NCBI RefSeq assembly: GCF_024294785.1
Contig: NZ_JANCLT010000003.1
Location: 360,834-424,833 of the forward strand
Reading direction: 5' to 3'
DNA length: 64,000 nucleotides
Origin: Ectobacillus ponti
GTDB taxonomy: Bacteria; Bacillota; Bacilli; Bacillales; Bacillaceae_G
Under the pieces are notes generated by a model. The model saw nothing but the letters and a program-made list of their open reading frames with translations. It made no database searches and was not told the origin of the DNA. Positions 23,539-33,040 of the stretch are shown in pieces; within the stretch, counting starts at the first letter, position 1, and the number at the start of each line of letters is the position of its first letter. A program made the position numbers and the translations under genes.

Positions 23539-26500
23539 TTATTTCTCGCGTTTCATTTGACGTCGGAAGAACAGCTCATACATGATCGGAATGATAATGA
23601 GCGTCAGCAGTGTGGATGACGTCAAACCGCCGATAACTGTAATCGCCAGTCCCTTGGAGATCAAGGTGCCGGACGAGGTGGTCAGCGCGAGCGGAATGAG
23701 GGCGGTAATGGTCGCGAATGCCGTCATCAGGATGGGGCGCAGCCGCGTTTTGCCTGCTTCCACGAGTGCGTCGCGAATTTTCATGCCTTTTTGCTCACGG
23801 TTCTGGCCAATGCGGTCCACCAGCACAATCGCATTTGTTGTGACAATCCCGATCAGCATGAGGAAGCCGATCATCACGCTGACAGACAGCGGTTCCTTTG
23901 CGATGAAGAGCGACACAAGCGCCCCGATGGGCACAAAGATCAGGGAAGACAGGATAATGAACGGAATGCGCGCCTTTCCGAAGGTGATGAGCATGGCCAG
24001 ATAGACAAGGCCGATGGCGATAATCATGGCCAGCCCGAGATCCTGGAATGTTTTCACGGTATCATCGCTTCCGCCGCCGGCTGTCAGTGAGACATCCTTC
24101 GGTAAATCCAGCTTTTTCACATCACTGCTTACCTGCTGGGTAACAGCTTGTGTGTTGTTGCCCTCAATTTGGGCGGATACGCGGGCGTATATTTTGCCGT
24201 CGAGCTTCTGGATGGCGGTGAAGCTGTCAATTTCCTTCACCTCAGCGACTTCGCCCAGCTTGACAGGGCCGCGCTGGCTGAACAGGGTCACATTCTTCAG
24301 TTCATCCAAGGAAGCGAGAGACTGGCTGTAGGACAGCTGTACACTTTGGTCCTTCTGGTCCAGCTTCAGGGTGCCTACCTGTACCGGTGTTGTCTGGTCG
24401 GAAATGGTTCCAAGAATCTGGAAGCCGGACAGCCCGTACTGGGCGGACTTTTCAGGATCAATCTGCACCAAGTATTGCTTCTGCTTCTCTGAGAAGTTGT
24501 TTGTCACATATTTTAGATCTTTATTTTTGCCCATGTATTCTTCCACTTGCTTGGCGGCTGTTTGAAGCGCATCCAGGTTTGTGGAATACAGGTCGATGTC
24601 AACGTTATTATTGGAAGGCGGTCCGCCGGAGGAAAGCTCCTGCACGCCGAGCTTCGTGCCCTTTGCTTCGGCATCGGCAATCTCCTGCATCTTCTTCTCA
24701 AGCTCTGTTATGAGCTTTGGCACATCCTCGCCTTCCTTCAGCGTAATGAAGTAGCTTGCTTTGTTTTCCCGCTTCAGGCCGGTTGTGAAGTCACGGCTGC
24801 CGACTCCTGCGGTGACCTCCTTAATGCTGTCATAGCCGCGGAACATCTTCTCCATTTTCAACGACACATCATTCGTTTTCTCCAAAGATGTAGAAGCCGG
24901 CAGTTCAATAGAAGCAATGAGCGTTTTTTGCGCTTCATTTGGAATAAATGTAAAGCCGAGCTTCGGCACGACCGCAAAGGAGCCGCCCAGCAGCAGAAGT
25001 GAAGCGAGAATGACAATAAGCTTATGGTTTAAGGCCCAAACGATGGACTTGGCATAGGCGCGCTGCAGACCGTCCTCCTTCTCTTCCTTTGGCACCTTCT
25101 TAAAGGAAAAGCGGGCCAAAATCGGAACGACTGTGACAGCGACCAGGAGGGAAGCCAGCAGCGAGAACACAATCGTTAATGCAAACGGCAGGAAGAACTC
25201 GCCGGTGATGCCGCCGACAAAGCCAAGCGGCAGGAATACGACAACGGTTGTCAGTGTGGAAGATACAATGGCCTTTAAAATTTCCCGTGTGGAATCCAGT
25301 ACCAGCTCATTGGACATGCCTTCCTTGGATTTGCGCACACGGCGGAAAATATTTTCAATGACGACGATGCTGTCATCCACCACGCGGCCGACCGCGACAG
25401 CCATGCCGCCGAGCGTCATAATGTTCAGCGAAATGTCCAGCCGCTTTAAGAAAATGACCGCGAATAACAGGGACAGCGGAATGGAGACAATCGCAATGAT
25501 GGTGGCGCGGATGTTGCGCAGGAACAGCAGCACGGCCAGGGAGGCGAACAGTGCGCCCAGCAAGCCTTCCTTCACCAGCGTCTCGACCGATTTCTTGATG
25601 CCGTCTGCGGAATCATAGCCGATGGCATAATCCACTTTGTCCTTGTAGCGGTCCAATACTTTGATTACCTGGTCCGCCACCTCGACAGTATTGGCATCCT
25701 GCTTCTTCGTGACAGCCATGGAGAGCGCATCCTTTTCATTGTAGCGCGTCTTTTCCGCTTGCTCGGATACAGCCTCAATCTTGGCAATATCCTTTAAGAG
25801 CACAGGAGCGGCCTGCGGTCCTGCCTGGGCCGCAAGAGGTGGCTTCAGCTGCAGATTTTCCAGCTTGCTGATGGTATCCAGCTTTTCCTCCACGCGCACC
25901 GGCACCTGCAGATCAGCGGTGTTGACACGGCCGGCCGGGAAGGAGAGGAACTTGGCGTTGATTTGCTCCTTCAGGGCGCTGAGAGTCAGTCCGTAGCGCA
26001 ATGCTTTTTCCCGGTCCACGGTAATTTGGACAAGATTTTCCTTCATGCCGCCGACAGAGACGCTGTTGATGCCCTGAATTTTGTTCAGCTCCGGAACAAT
26101 CTCGTCATTCAGCAGCTTTTCCAAATCCGCATCTCCTTTTGCGAATAAGGAGATGTTGTAGATTGGAAAGGAGCCGAAGGAGAAGCGGTTCACCTTGGCC
26201 TGGGCCGTCTCCGGCAGCTTTGCATCTTTGATGGAGGCATTGATTTGCTGCTCCACCTTATCCATGTCTGTATCAAACGGGAACTCCAGGTTGATAATGC
26301 CGATGCTCTCGTAGGAAGAGCTCTTCAGCGACTTTAAGCCTTCAATTCCTTTCAGTTCGTTTTCCAGCTTCGTTGTGACCTGCTGGTTCACATCATCCGG
26401 CGAAGCTCCCGGATAAATCACTTCCACTGATACCTGCGGGAACTCAATATTTGGCAGCAAATCGACCTTCAGGCCGCTGAACGAGTAGAGGCCGCCAAGA

Positions 26501-26568
26501 ATGAGCAAAAATGAAATGATGAACACGGCGACAGCATTTTTAAGGCTGAAGCGGGTCAGAAAGTTCAT
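23539..26568 (-). CDS. swrC: RND-family efflux pump (SwrC-like)
   Basis: A 1009-residue inner-membrane pump with the RND plan: a helix at residues 12-30, a large outside loop, six helices, a second loop and six more helices. The proton-relay motif is GMAVAVGRVVDDSIVVIENIF, with the Asp pair near residue 400. In B. subtilis the single RND protein SwrC (YerP) confers surfactin self-resistance and is needed for swarming. No membrane-fusion partner gene is adjacent, as for swrC. The N-terminus MNFLTRFSLKNAVAVF also matches that family. The ribosome site GGAAGGGAATGGC precedes ATG 26568. Confidence 0.88.
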   Translation of the reverse strand: MNFLTRFSLKNAVAVFIISFLLILGGLYSFSGLKVDLLPNIEFPQVSVEVIYPGASPDDVNQQVTTKLENELKGIEGLKSLKSSSYESIGIINLEFPFDTDMDKVEQQINASIKDAKLPETAQAKVNRFSFGSFPIYNISLFAKGDADLEKLLNDEIVPELNKIQGINSVSVGGMKENLVQITVDREKALRYGLTLSALKEQINAKFLSFPAGRVNTADLQVPVRVEEKLDTISKLENLQLKPPLAAQAGPQAAPVLLKDIAKIEAVSEQAEKTRYNEKDALSMAVTKKQDANTVEVADQVIKVLDRYKDKVDYAIGYDSADGIKKSVETLVKEGLLGALFASLAVLLFLRNIRATIIAIVSIPLSLLFAVIFLKRLDISLNIMTLGGMAVAVGRVVDDSIVVIENIFRRVRKSKEGMSNELVLDSTREILKAIVSSTLTTVVVFLPLGFVGGITGEFFLPFALTIVFSLLASLLVAVTVVPILARFSFKKVPKEEKEDGLQRAYAKSIVWALNHKLIVILASLLLLGGSFAVVPKLGFTFIPNEAQKTLIASIELPASTSLEKTNDVSLKMEKMFRGYDSIKEVTAGVGSRDFTTGLKRENKASYFITLKEGEDVPKLITELEKKMQEIADAEAKGTKLGVQELSSGGPPSNNNVDIDLYSTNLDALQTAAKQVEEYMGKNKDLKYVTNNFSEKQKQYLVQIDPEKSAQYGLSGFQILGTISDQTTPVQVGTLKLDQKDQSVQLSYSQSLASLDELKNVTLFSQRGPVKLGEVAEVKEIDSFTAIQKLDGKIYARVSAQIEGNNTQAVTQQVSSDVKKLDLPKDVSLTAGGGSDDTVKTFQDLGLAMIIAIGLVYLAMLITFGKARIPFIILSSLIFVPIGALVSLFIAKEPLSVSVMIGFLMLIGIVTTNAIVLVDRIGQNREQKGMKIRDALVEAGKTRLRPILMTAFATITALIPLALTTSSGTLISKGLAITVIGGLTSSTLLTLIIIPIMYELFFRRQMKREK

Positions 26569-26768
26569 ATGCCATTCCCTTCCTTTCTATAATAGATTTT
26601 GATTTCGTTCCATATATAAGCATTGTAAAGCATTTATATAGAAGCTGCACTTGTTTTGTTTCAGTTTTTTGTAAGTTTTGTATAAGTTTTTGTGAATGTT
26701 GTATGATGGCATATTCTTCGGCCGGGTGGTCATTCTAAGAATGAGTATACGGGAAGGAGCTGAAGGAA

Positions 26769-26894
26769 ATGTCTCACCAGAAGAAGGAAAAGGAACGCCT
26801 CTGGCGGGCGCGCAAGGAGAACCAGCAGCCGCATGGCAAGGTTAAGACGTTTGCGGAGCTGGCAGAGGGTACAGACGACCATAAGAGAAGCTGA
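26769..26894 (+). CDS. Small hypothetical protein (41 aa, DUF6254-like)
   Basis: A 41-residue, highly charged protein (MSHQKKEKERLWRARKENQQ, then PHGKVKTFAELAEG). The PHGKVKTF word and overall length fit the small Bacillus DUF6254-type proteins as I remember them. GGAAGGAGCTGAAGG precedes the start and a terminator directly follows the stop, so it is a well-formed minimal gene. Function unknown. Confidence 0.65.
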   Translation: MSHQKKEKERLWRARKENQQPHGKVKTFAELAEGTDDHKRS

Positions 26895-26904
26895 AGAAAT
26901 AAGA

Positions 26905-26937
26905 AAAAACGCGGTGGCAGGCCCACTGCGTTTTTTA
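26905..26937. terminator. Bidirectional terminator
   Basis: AAAAAACGCGGTGG and CCACTGCGTTTTTT form a stem with a CAGGC loop between the 41-aa gene and the kinase gene. Confidence 0.85.
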
Positions 26938-28188
26938 GTGTACTCTCGGGAAGGACAGACGAAAGCAGGATCCGTCCCCCTGCTGGCTTGTAATTTTCAC
27001 GTTGCCGCTCATGGCCTTCACGATGCTGAACACCACCATCATGCCGAGGCCGGTTCCTTTCTCCTTTGTGGAGTAGAACGGCGAGCCGAGACGCTGAAGC
27101 TGCTCCTTGCTCATGCCGGTCCCGGTGTCCTCAATGAGAAGCTGGACCGAGTCATCCTGCTCCGATGCCGAGATGGTAAGTGTGCCGCCGGACGGCATCG
27201 CCTCAATACAGTTTTTTAAAATGTTCAGGATGCACTGATTGAATTTCTGCTTTTCTCCGAGCACGTACAAAGGCTGCCCCGGGGGCTCATACTGCACCAC
27301 GATGTTGGAGAAATGGGCGAGCGGTGTGATGAGGGACAGAACACTGAACAGCTCGGCTTGAACGTCCAGCCGCTGTGTCTTGTCAATGCTCGGCTTGGCA
27401 AATGTCAAATAATCAGTCAGTACATGATTGGCCTGGTCAATTCCGTTGATGGCGATATCGAGATATAGGCTGCGCTCCTCCGGTGAGTGCTGGCCTGTCT
27501 GCAGCAGCTGCAGAAAGCCCCGGGTGGAGGTGAGAGGATTTCGGACTTCATGGGAGATGGAGGCGGCCATTTCCCCGATAAGATGGAATTTTTCCATGTT
27601 CACAAACTCCTCCTGCAGGCGGACCTGCGAGCGCAAAATCTCAATGAGATACAAAATGAGCAGTGTGCCGGCCGTGCTGCAGAACTGATAAAAGGAAACA
27701 TGCCAAAAGTAATCCTGCGGGTCCGGGACATTCCATAAGAAAAACGGTGCCCAGCCAATCGGAAATAAAGCGCTTGCAATGGCGCAGAGCAGCAGCTTTC
27801 GCCGGAACTGTCCCTGGATGAAGGGCTTGTACATGAAAAGAAGCGCAAGATAGGAAACAGAAGAAGCGAACAAGGCAGGCAGTGCCCCGTCGCCGCCAAC
27901 CAAGAAGCGGTACAAGTTCATTAAAGCCCATACAGCGCCTCCTGCTGCGGGACCGCCTATCAGCGTGCTGAAGATAAGAGAGATATGCCGCAGGTCAAAC
28001 CGGTAGCCGGGGTAAGTCTGAACGGCGAAGGTAATGCAGACAACAATCGAGAGAGAAGCGAGCGCAAGAAAGAAAGCTGCGCTTAAGCGCGGATGCTGCC
28101 GTCCCTTATGAACCCAGAACAAATGAAAGACAAGCACGGATATAAGCAGAATCATAATATTGAGCAGCAGATACATGATGTACGGTCC
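26935..28188 (-). CDS. Membrane sensor histidine kinase, sporulation-kinase-like
   Basis: A 417-residue protein. The N-terminal half has five or six membrane helices of the 5TM LytS type (DLRHISLIFSTLIGGPAAG), and the kinase half has the H-box ISHEVRNPLTS, N-box NILKNCIEAM, G1 DTGTGMS and G2 GTGLGM. The layout resembles B. subtilis KinB, which feeds the Spo0A phosphorelay. No response regulator is adjacent, also typical of phosphorelay kinases. I choose TTG 28188, seven bases after AGGAGG; a longer form from ATG 28239 would lack a ribosome site. Confidence 0.82.
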   Translation of the reverse strand, partial: GPYIMYLLLNIMILLISVLVFHLFWVHKGRQHPRLSAAFFLALASLSIVVCITFAVQTYPGYRFDLRHISLIFSTLIGGPAAGGAVWALMNLYRFLVGGDGALPALFASSVSYLALLFMYKPFIQGQFRRKLLLCAIASALFPIGWAPFFLWNVPDPQDYFWHVSFYQFCSTAGTLLILYLIEILRSQVRLQEEFVNMEKFHLIGEMAASISHEVRNPLTSTRGFLQLLQTGQHSPEERSLYLDIAINGIDQANHVLTDYLTFAKPSIDKTQRLDVQAELFSVLSLITPLAHFSNIVVQYEPPGQPLYVLGEKQKFNQCILNILKNCIEAMPSGGTLTISASEQDDSVQLLIEDTGTGMSKEQLQRLGSPFYSTKEKGTGLGMMVVFSIVKAMSGNVKITSQQGDGSCFRLSFPRVH

Positions 28189-28366
28189 CAAAGCAATTCC
28201 TCCTTGGTACAGGCTGTTACGTATAATCCCATCATACAACGCAAAGACGCAATTTTAAATAAATATTGACAATTTTGAAAACCTTTTTCAGTAGTTTTCT
28301 TTTCGATGGAAATGTGGTACGATTTTATAGCGATTTTTAGAAGAAAGTCCATGCTGCCGGCATGGG

Positions 28367-28399
28367 AGAGGTTCGCGAACTCCCTCTATAAAAAACTAA
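28367..28399 (+). ncRNA. PreQ1 class I riboswitch
   Basis: AGAGGTTC, a short variable loop, CCCTCT and the A-rich tail ATAAAAAACTAA match the preQ1-I aptamer, one of the smallest known. It sits in the leader of queCDEF, the pathway that makes preQ1, so preQ1 binding should promote termination. Confidence 0.93.
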
Positions 28400-28405
28400 G
28401 GTTAT

Positions 28406-28438
28406 AACAATATCTATGGGGTATTGTTATTGTTTTTT
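28406..28438 (+). terminator. Expression-platform terminator of the preQ1 riboswitch
   Basis: AACAATA (28406-28412) pairs with TATTGTT (28422-28428), followed by ATTGTTTTTT. It lies seven bases after the aptamer and about 75 bases before queC. Confidence 0.85.
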
Positions 28439-28511
28439 AGGAGACAAGGAAGCCCTTGTCGATAGTTCAAGAATGCTCTTTCTTCCATATATAAGAAGGG
28501 AGATGTATGAG

Positions 28512-29177
28512 ATGTTAAAGCAGGAAAAAGCCGTTGTGGTGTTCAGCGGCGGGCAGGACAGTACAACCTGCCTGTTTTGGGCGCTGCAGCAATTTCAAGA
28601 GGTAGAGACGGTGACGTTCCATTATGGGCAGCGCCATGAATTGGAGATTGAGTGTGCGGCCGCCATTGCCAAGGAACTCGGTGTAAAGCACACCGTGCTG
28701 GATATGAGTTTGCTTGGGCAGCTGACGCCAAACGCTTTGACAAGAAATGATATAGAGATTACGCATGAGGAAGGCGGGCTTCCTTCGACGTTTGTGGACG
28801 GCCGCAATTTGCTGTTTCTGTCCTTTGCGGCAGTTATGGCAAAGCAGGTCGGCGCGCGCCACATTGTGACAGGCGTGTGTGAAACAGATTTCAGCGGCTA
28901 TCCGGATTGCCGCGATGTGTTTGTAAAGTCTTTAAATGTAACGATTAATCTGGCGATGGATCATGAGTTTGTCATTCATACACCGCTGATGTGGATTGAC
29001 AAGGCGGAAACGTGGAAGCTGGCGGATGACCTCGGCGCCTTCGAATTTGTGCGCGAGAAGACACTCACCTGCTATAACGGCGTCATGGGCGACGGCTGCG
29101 GCGAATGTCCGGCATGCAAGCTGCGCAAGGCCGGCCTGGACAAGTATTTGGCCGAGCGTGAAGGAGCGGAGAACTGA
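28512..29177 (+). CDS. queC: 7-cyano-7-deazaguanine synthase QueC
   Basis: A 221-residue ATP-dependent enzyme converting CDG to preQ0. The PP-loop is [12 protein letters not shown] near residues 9-20, and the zinc site is the cysteine cluster [19 protein letters not shown]. The segment [17 protein letters not shown] is diagnostic. I start at ATG 28512, nine bases after GGGAG; an ATG three codons earlier is too close to it. First gene of queCDEF under the preQ1 riboswitch; its stop overlaps the queD start. Confidence 0.95.
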   Translation: MLKQEKAVVVFSGGQDSTTCLFWALQQFQEVETVTFHYGQRHELEIECAAAIAKELGVKHTVLDMSLLGQLTPNALTRNDIEITHEEGGLPSTFVDGRNLLFLSFAAVMAKQVGARHIVTGVCETDFSGYPDCRDVFVKSLNVTINLAMDHEFVIHTPLMWIDKAETWKLADDLGAFEFVREKTLTCYNGVMGDGCGECPACKLRKAGLDKYLAEREGAEN

Positions 29178-29665
29178 TGGACTTCTTTGGCTTTCGCATC
29201 GTAGAGAACCTGCAAAAGATCGACCGGGACATTAAACGGGATCAGTTGAAATACCACAACAAGCGCGTGATGGTGAGCAAGGAGTTCACCTTTGACGCGG
29301 CGCATCATCTGCATTGCTATGAAGGGAAATGCAAGAACCTGCACGGCCATACGTATAAGGTTGTGTTCGGCATCAGCGGCTATGTGGATGAAGTCGGTCT
29401 GGCGATTGATTTTGGCGATATCAAGGAGATTTGGAAGCAGGAGATTGAAGTGTATCTCGACCACCGCTATTTGAATGAAACGCTGCCGCTGATGAATACG
29501 ACAGCGGAAAATATGGTGGCGTGGATTTTTGAAAAAATGGAAGCGGCGCTTGGGACAGAAGAGCGCCAGCAGCAATACAAAGGCGCACGCGTGGAATTTG
29601 TCCGCCTGTTTGAGACACCGACGAGCTATGCCGAGATGAGACGGGAGTGGATGTATGGTGAGTAA
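29177..29665 (+). CDS. queD: 6-carboxy-5,6,7,8-tetrahydropterin synthase QueD
   Basis: A 162-residue pterin synthase-fold enzyme making CPH4 from dihydroneopterin triphosphate. Zinc histidines appear in FDAAHHLHCYEGKCKNLHGHTY with the catalytic Cys, and the acid/His pair in YLDHRYLNE. It overlaps queC by one base (TGATG) and queE by eleven. Its N-terminus is extended by about 30 residues relative to minimal QueD proteins, as in other Bacillus. Confidence 0.94.
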   Translation: MDFFGFRIVENLQKIDRDIKRDQLKYHNKRVMVSKEFTFDAAHHLHCYEGKCKNLHGHTYKVVFGISGYVDEVGLAIDFGDIKEIWKQEIEVYLDHRYLNETLPLMNTTAENMVAWIFEKMEAALGTEERQQQYKGARVEFVRLFETPTSYAEMRREWMYGE

Positions 29666-30374
29666 GATTCCCGTTCTTGAAATCTTCGGTCCGACTGTAC
29701 AGGGCGAGGGGATGGTCGTGGGGCAGAAAACGATGTTTGTCCGGACGGCCGGCTGCGATTACAAATGCGCCTGGTGCGATTCGGCCTTTACATGGGACGG
29801 CTCGGGCAAGGACCAAATCCGGCAGATGAGTGCCGCGGATATATGGGAAGAGCTGCGCCGCATCGGCGGCGACCGCTTCTCGCATGTGACCATTTCCGGC
29901 GGCAATCCGGCGCTCCTGGCTTCGCTTGGGGAGCTCATTCGTCTGTTGAAGGAGAACGGCATCCGCACGGCGCTGGAGACGCAGGGGAGCAAATGGCAGG
30001 ACTGGCTGCCTGAGATTGACGATATCACCATTTCCCCGAAGCCGCCAAGCTCCGGCATGCAGACAGATTTTACGATGCTTGACAGTATCATTGATAGATT
30101 GCAAGATCAGCATGTCAGCCTGAAGGTTGTCGTATTTGATGATGCGGACTTTGCCTATGCGGAAACTGTGCATCTGCGTTATCCGCAGGTGCCATTCTTC
30201 CTGCAGGTGGGCAATGATGATGTGAAAACGGCAGACGATGCGGCGCTCATCAGCCGTTTGCTCGGCAAGTATGAGTGGCTGATTGACAAAGCAATGGAAA
30301 GCCGTACGATGAACGATGCACGTGTGCTGCCGCAGCTGCATGCGCTTGTGTGGGGCAACAAACGCGGTGTGTGA
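29655..30374 (+). CDS. queE: 7-carboxy-7-deazaguanine synthase QueE
   Basis: A 239-residue radical SAM enzyme converting CPH4 to CDG. The cluster motif is CDYKCAWC (Cys-x3-Cys-x2-Cys, near residues 34-41) and FGPTVQGEG at the N-terminus is typical. It has the truncated barrel length of Bacillus QueE. The start ATG 29655 lies inside the end of queD, suggesting translational coupling. Confidence 0.95.
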   Translation: MVSKIPVLEIFGPTVQGEGMVVGQKTMFVRTAGCDYKCAWCDSAFTWDGSGKDQIRQMSAADIWEELRRIGGDRFSHVTISGGNPALLASLGELIRLLKENGIRTALETQGSKWQDWLPEIDDITISPKPPSSGMQTDFTMLDSIIDRLQDQHVSLKVVVFDDADFAYAETVHLRYPQVPFFLQVGNDDVKTADDAALISRLLGKYEWLIDKAMESRTMNDARVLPQLHALVWGNKRGV

Positions 30375-30387
30375 GGAGGAGACAAAC

Positions 30388-30885
30388 ATGACAGGACGTA
30401 AAGATGAAGAATTGCAGGATGTCACGCTGCTGGGAAATCAAAACACAAAATATTTGTTTGCATACTCTCCGGAGATTCTGGAGACATTCGATAACAATCA
30501 CCCGAACCGTGACTATTTCGTAAAGTTTAACTGCCCGGAATTTACAAGCCTTTGCCCGAAGACCGGACAGCCGGATTTCGCCACGATTTATATCAGCTAC
30601 ATTCCTGACATTAAGATGGTGGAGAGCAAGTCCTTGAAGCTGTATTTGTTCAGCTTCCGCAATCATGGCGACTTCCATGAGGACTGCATGAATATCATCA
30701 TGAATGATCTCATTAAGCTGATGAATCCGCGCTACATTGAAGTGTGGGGCAAGTTCACGCCGCGCGGCGGCATCTCCATTGACCCATACTGCAACTGGGG
30801 GCGCCCGGGAACAAGGTACGAGCAGATGGCGGATTATCGTCTGATGAACCATGACTTGTATCCGGAAAAAATCGATAACCGGTAA
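30388..30885 (+). CDS. queF: NADPH-dependent 7-cyano-7-deazaguanine reductase QueF
   Basis: A 165-residue unimodular QueF that reduces preQ0 to preQ1. The catalytic Cys is in [11 protein letters not shown] and the QueF motif is [30 protein letters not shown] lies seven bases before ATG 30388. Last gene of queCDEF, followed by a terminator. With these four genes and the preQ1 riboswitch the pathway from CPH4 precursor to preQ1 is complete. Confidence 0.96.
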   Translation: MTGRKDEELQDVTLLGNQNTKYLFAYSPEILETFDNNHPNRDYFVKFNCPEFTSLCPKTGQPDFATIYISYIPDIKMVESKSLKLYLFSFRNHGDFHEDCMNIIMNDLIKLMNPRYIEVWGKFTPRGGISIDPYCNWGRPGTRYEQMADYRLMNHDLYPEKIDNR

Positions 30886-30887
30886 CT

Positions 30888-30920
30888 GAAAAAAGGATCC
30901 TGTGACAGGATCCTTTTCTT
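30888..30920 (+). terminator. Terminator after queF
   Basis: AAAAAGGATCCTGT and ACAGGATCCTTTT with a short loop, followed by CTTTT; it lies three bases after the stop codon and may also serve the convergent gene. Confidence 0.88.
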
Positions 30921-31106
30921 TTATGCGTGCTGTGCAATAATCGTATAGTTTTTGTGATTGACAACGGTAAGCGGCTCTACATCCAGTTCCCGAAAATTCT
31001 TCATAATAGTCACGTCCACGATGACGGAGTTCTTGTTTACCTTTTGCACCCGTCCTTGCAGACCCTCTTTGAATTGAATGATGTCACCGGCTTCTGCGAT
31101 CTTCAT
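30921..31106 (-). CDS. YkvS-like (DUF2187) protein
   Basis: A 61-residue protein with a KOW-like small beta-barrel pattern (AGDIIQFKEGLQGRVQKVNKNSVIVDVT) and the ending VVNHKNYTII, matching B. subtilis YkvS. In B. subtilis ykvS also lies close to the que genes (ykvJKLM), so the neighbourhood is conserved. Function unknown; a nucleic-acid-binding role is a guess from the fold. GAGGAGAGAACAG precedes ATG 31106. Confidence 0.82.
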   Translation of the reverse strand: MKIAEAGDIIQFKEGLQGRVQKVNKNSVIVDVTIMKNFRELDVEPLTVVNHKNYTIIAQHA

Positions 31107-31368
31107 GTCTGTTCTCTCCTCACGAGTCAAAAGTTTAGTAGAAAAAGAGAGGATTGACAAAATGACTTTTCCTACTTTTCTTTATTTTGCAGGAAGTTGT
31201 CTTGTTTGTAAATGTTTTCATTACATTTTTTTATAAAAAATCTATTTTTATAGAAAAATAATACAAAATTATAAGGGGTCACGGAGGATACAGTCAAATT
31301 TAAAGAAATAAAGATGGTGTCAGCAGAATATAATGGTATGGAAAATTATGAGAAGAGGGGTTGGCTGA

Positions 31369-31599
31369 GTGGGAGACTTATTCTGGGTCGTTGCTTTGTT
31401 CATTGTAATTGTGTTTGTCGTAATTGCATTCGGCAAGAAGAAAGACAAGAGCTCCTACAGCTCAAACGATTGGTATGATGGAAATGACGGAAATGACGGA
31501 AATGACGGAAATGACGGAAATGACGGAAATGACGGAAATGACGGAAGCGATGCTGCAGACTCCGGCTCTGGCGACAGCGGAGACGGTGGAGGCGATTGA
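31369..31599 (+). CDS. Small membrane-anchored protein with GND repeats
   Basis: A 76-residue protein: one membrane helix (WVVALFIVIVFVVIAFG), a Lys/Ser linker, seven Gly-Asn-Asp triplets and an acidic Gly/Ser/Asp tail. The start is GTG 31369 with GAGGGG upstream. The acidic, Gly-rich tail would face one side of the membrane and could bind cations, but I recognise no family. The nucleotide repeat makes the length prone to change by slippage. Confidence 0.6.
   Translation: MGDLFWVVALFIVIVFVVIAFGKKKDKSSYSSNDWYDGNDGNDGNDGNDGNDGNDGNDGSDAADSGSGDSGDGGGD
31480..31542 (+). repeat. Nine-base tandem repeat, 7 copies
   Basis: GGAAATGAC repeated seven times without change, followed by a diverged GGAAGCGAT. 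It is in frame and encodes Gly-Asn-Asp repeats. Perfect identity suggests recent slippage expansion. Confidence 0.9.
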
Positions 31600-31721
31600 A
31601 GGAAAGGGGGGGGGCTGCGGCTGCCCCTTCTTTGCTGTTTCTGTCTGCTGTGTGTGGTATGATATAAGCAGATATGACAAAGGATAATACCAGAGTCTGG
31701 AAAAAACGGAGAGTGAGAGGG

Positions 31722-32336
31722 ATGCAAATCTCGTTGATCAGACATGGTCCTCCGATCATGCCGTCGGATCGGATTCGTGTGAAGCAATTTCCGGATTGGC
31801 TGCGTGCTTACGGAGAGGCGGATGCGGATTTGGCAGAGCCTGTACCGGAACGGACGCGGAGAATGGTGGAAGGCGCCAGATTTATTGCTTCAAGCAATGC
31901 GAAGTGCGCAGTGCAATCAACAGCATCGTTGACCAACTCCTTATCGTTTTTGCAAAGCTCGTTATTTCGGGAGGCAGCCCTGCTGCAGACGCCGCCATTG
32001 CCTCGTTGGGTAAGCATGAAGCCGGAATCCTGGGTGCGGGTCGGGCGCGCCTGCTGGCTCGCCGGCCTTGGCCGCAGCGAAGAGCCGTATGAGCAGGCCC
32101 GGATCCGGGCCAGACAGGCTGCTGATGTATTGATCGGGTATGCTGCCTTTTATCAAAAGGTGGCGCTGGTCGGCCATAGCTATTTCAATGTGATGGTTGC
32201 AAAGGAGCTGCAGCAAAGAGGCTGGCTTGGGCCGCTGCTCCCCGAGAGAGGGTATTGGAATTGTGCAGTATATCGTTATAACAAGGTGTTGGCAGGAACG
32301 GATCTGAAGCAGCATGTTCCGCTTACCTTCCCATAA
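31722..32336 (+). CDS. Histidine phosphatase superfamily protein
   Basis: A 204-residue protein with the N-terminal LIRHGPP motif (phospho-His acceptor near residue 8) and a C-terminal VGHSYFN containing the second catalytic His. The middle is divergent, with no clear match to phosphoglycerate mutase or CobC. The substrate cannot be told. GTGAGAGGG precedes ATG 31722; an upstream in-frame ATG at 31674 has no ribosome site. Confidence 0.75.
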   Translation: MQISLIRHGPPIMPSDRIRVKQFPDWLRAYGEADADLAEPVPERTRRMVEGARFIASSNAKCAVQSTASLTNSLSFLQSSLFREAALLQTPPLPRWVSMKPESWVRVGRACWLAGLGRSEEPYEQARIRARQAADVLIGYAAFYQKVALVGHSYFNVMVAKELQQRGWLGPLLPERGYWNCAVYRYNKVLAGTDLKQHVPLTFP

Positions 32337-32376
32337 GAAAGGCACAATTTCCAGCAGGAATCTTGTGCCTTTCTTA
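32333..32376 (+). terminator. Terminator after the histidine phosphatase gene
   Basis: AAGAAAGGCACAA and TTGTGCCTTTCTT arms with a 15-base loop; the T-run is weak. Confidence 0.75.
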
Positions 32377-32437
32377 TGTTTCCTGCTTGTCGCTTTTCCC
32401 AAAGCAGGGTACAATTGAGTCTTGCAGAGGTGAGGTC

Positions 32438-32632
32438 ATGGATTATACACTGGCAAATGAAATATTGGATAAGCTGAAAAACAGAGAATTGCACGAGTAT
32501 ACGGTTACGAAGGAGTCCTTCTATGCCTTTCGTGAAGCGCTGGTCAAGCGGCCGGATTTCAAGCATTTCCGCGGCACTGCTTATCATGGCGGCCGGGTCG
32601 TATACACATATATAGAGACAGCCAGGTCATAG
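32438..32632 (+). CDS. Small hypothetical protein (64 aa)
   Basis: A 64-residue soluble protein (MDYTLANEILDKLKNREL..., ending GRVVYTYIETARS). It looks like a small alpha/beta domain with both acidic and basic patches; I do not recognise it. GCAGAGGTC lies six bases before ATG 32438, and the next gene follows 18 bases downstream, so the two are probably co-transcribed. Confidence 0.6.
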   Translation: MDYTLANEILDKLKNRELHEYTVTKESFYAFREALVKRPDFKHFRGTAYHGGRVVYTYIETARS

Positions 32633-32650
32633 GGATTGGGAGGCAAAGGA

Positions 32651-32995
32651 ATGAAGCCGACACCGCAGCGGTTGACGAGCTGGGATTATATGTGGCAGGG
32701 CGCTGACGGCAAGCGGTATGCCGGCATGGTGCTGCTGCCATGGGAGCGCAAGAAGGAAGGGCGCTACCTGTGGGAGATGAAAAAGCGCATTGCCGATGCA
32801 TACAAAAGCAAGGCGTACGTGTCTGTCACAATTTTGCAGGGAGATTCATTTTTGGACTTGGACGGGCGCGTGGCTCATGTAAGCGAGGAGAAAAGCATGG
32901 TGACGCTGCAGGATGCAGCGGGGAATGTCCACCGCTTCCGGATGAGCGACGTGCTTCACATTGGGGATCAACAGGAAGAGGGCGGCTCAAAATAA
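32651..32995 (+). CDS. YolD-like protein
   Basis: A 114-residue protein whose order of features (RYAGMVLLPWERKK near the start, then a beta-rich end with GRVAHVSEEKSMVTLQD and FRMSDVLHI) resembles the YolD-like domain. In other Bacillus YolD genes accompany Y-family polymerases, but none is here. GGGAGG lies six bases before ATG 32651. The match is partial, so a different small-barrel family is possible. Confidence 0.5.
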   Translation: MKPTPQRLTSWDYMWQGADGKRYAGMVLLPWERKKEGRYLWEMKKRIADAYKSKAYVSVTILQGDSFLDLDGRVAHVSEEKSMVTLQDAAGNVHRFRMSDVLHIGDQQEEGGSK

Positions 32996-33008
32996 GAGCC
33001 GCCTTTTT
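32981..33008 (+). terminator. Terminator overlapping the YolD-like stop
   Basis: GGCGGCTC (32981) pairs with GAGCCGCC (32996) and is followed by TTTTT. Confidence 0.9.
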
Positions 33009-33040
33009 CTGATAAGCTGCAGACAGGGCGAAGGGGAGCC

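Noticed and set aside
31480-31542. Short direct repeats resembling a CRISPR array
   Set aside because: The unit is 9 bases with no spacers and is in frame inside a coding region.
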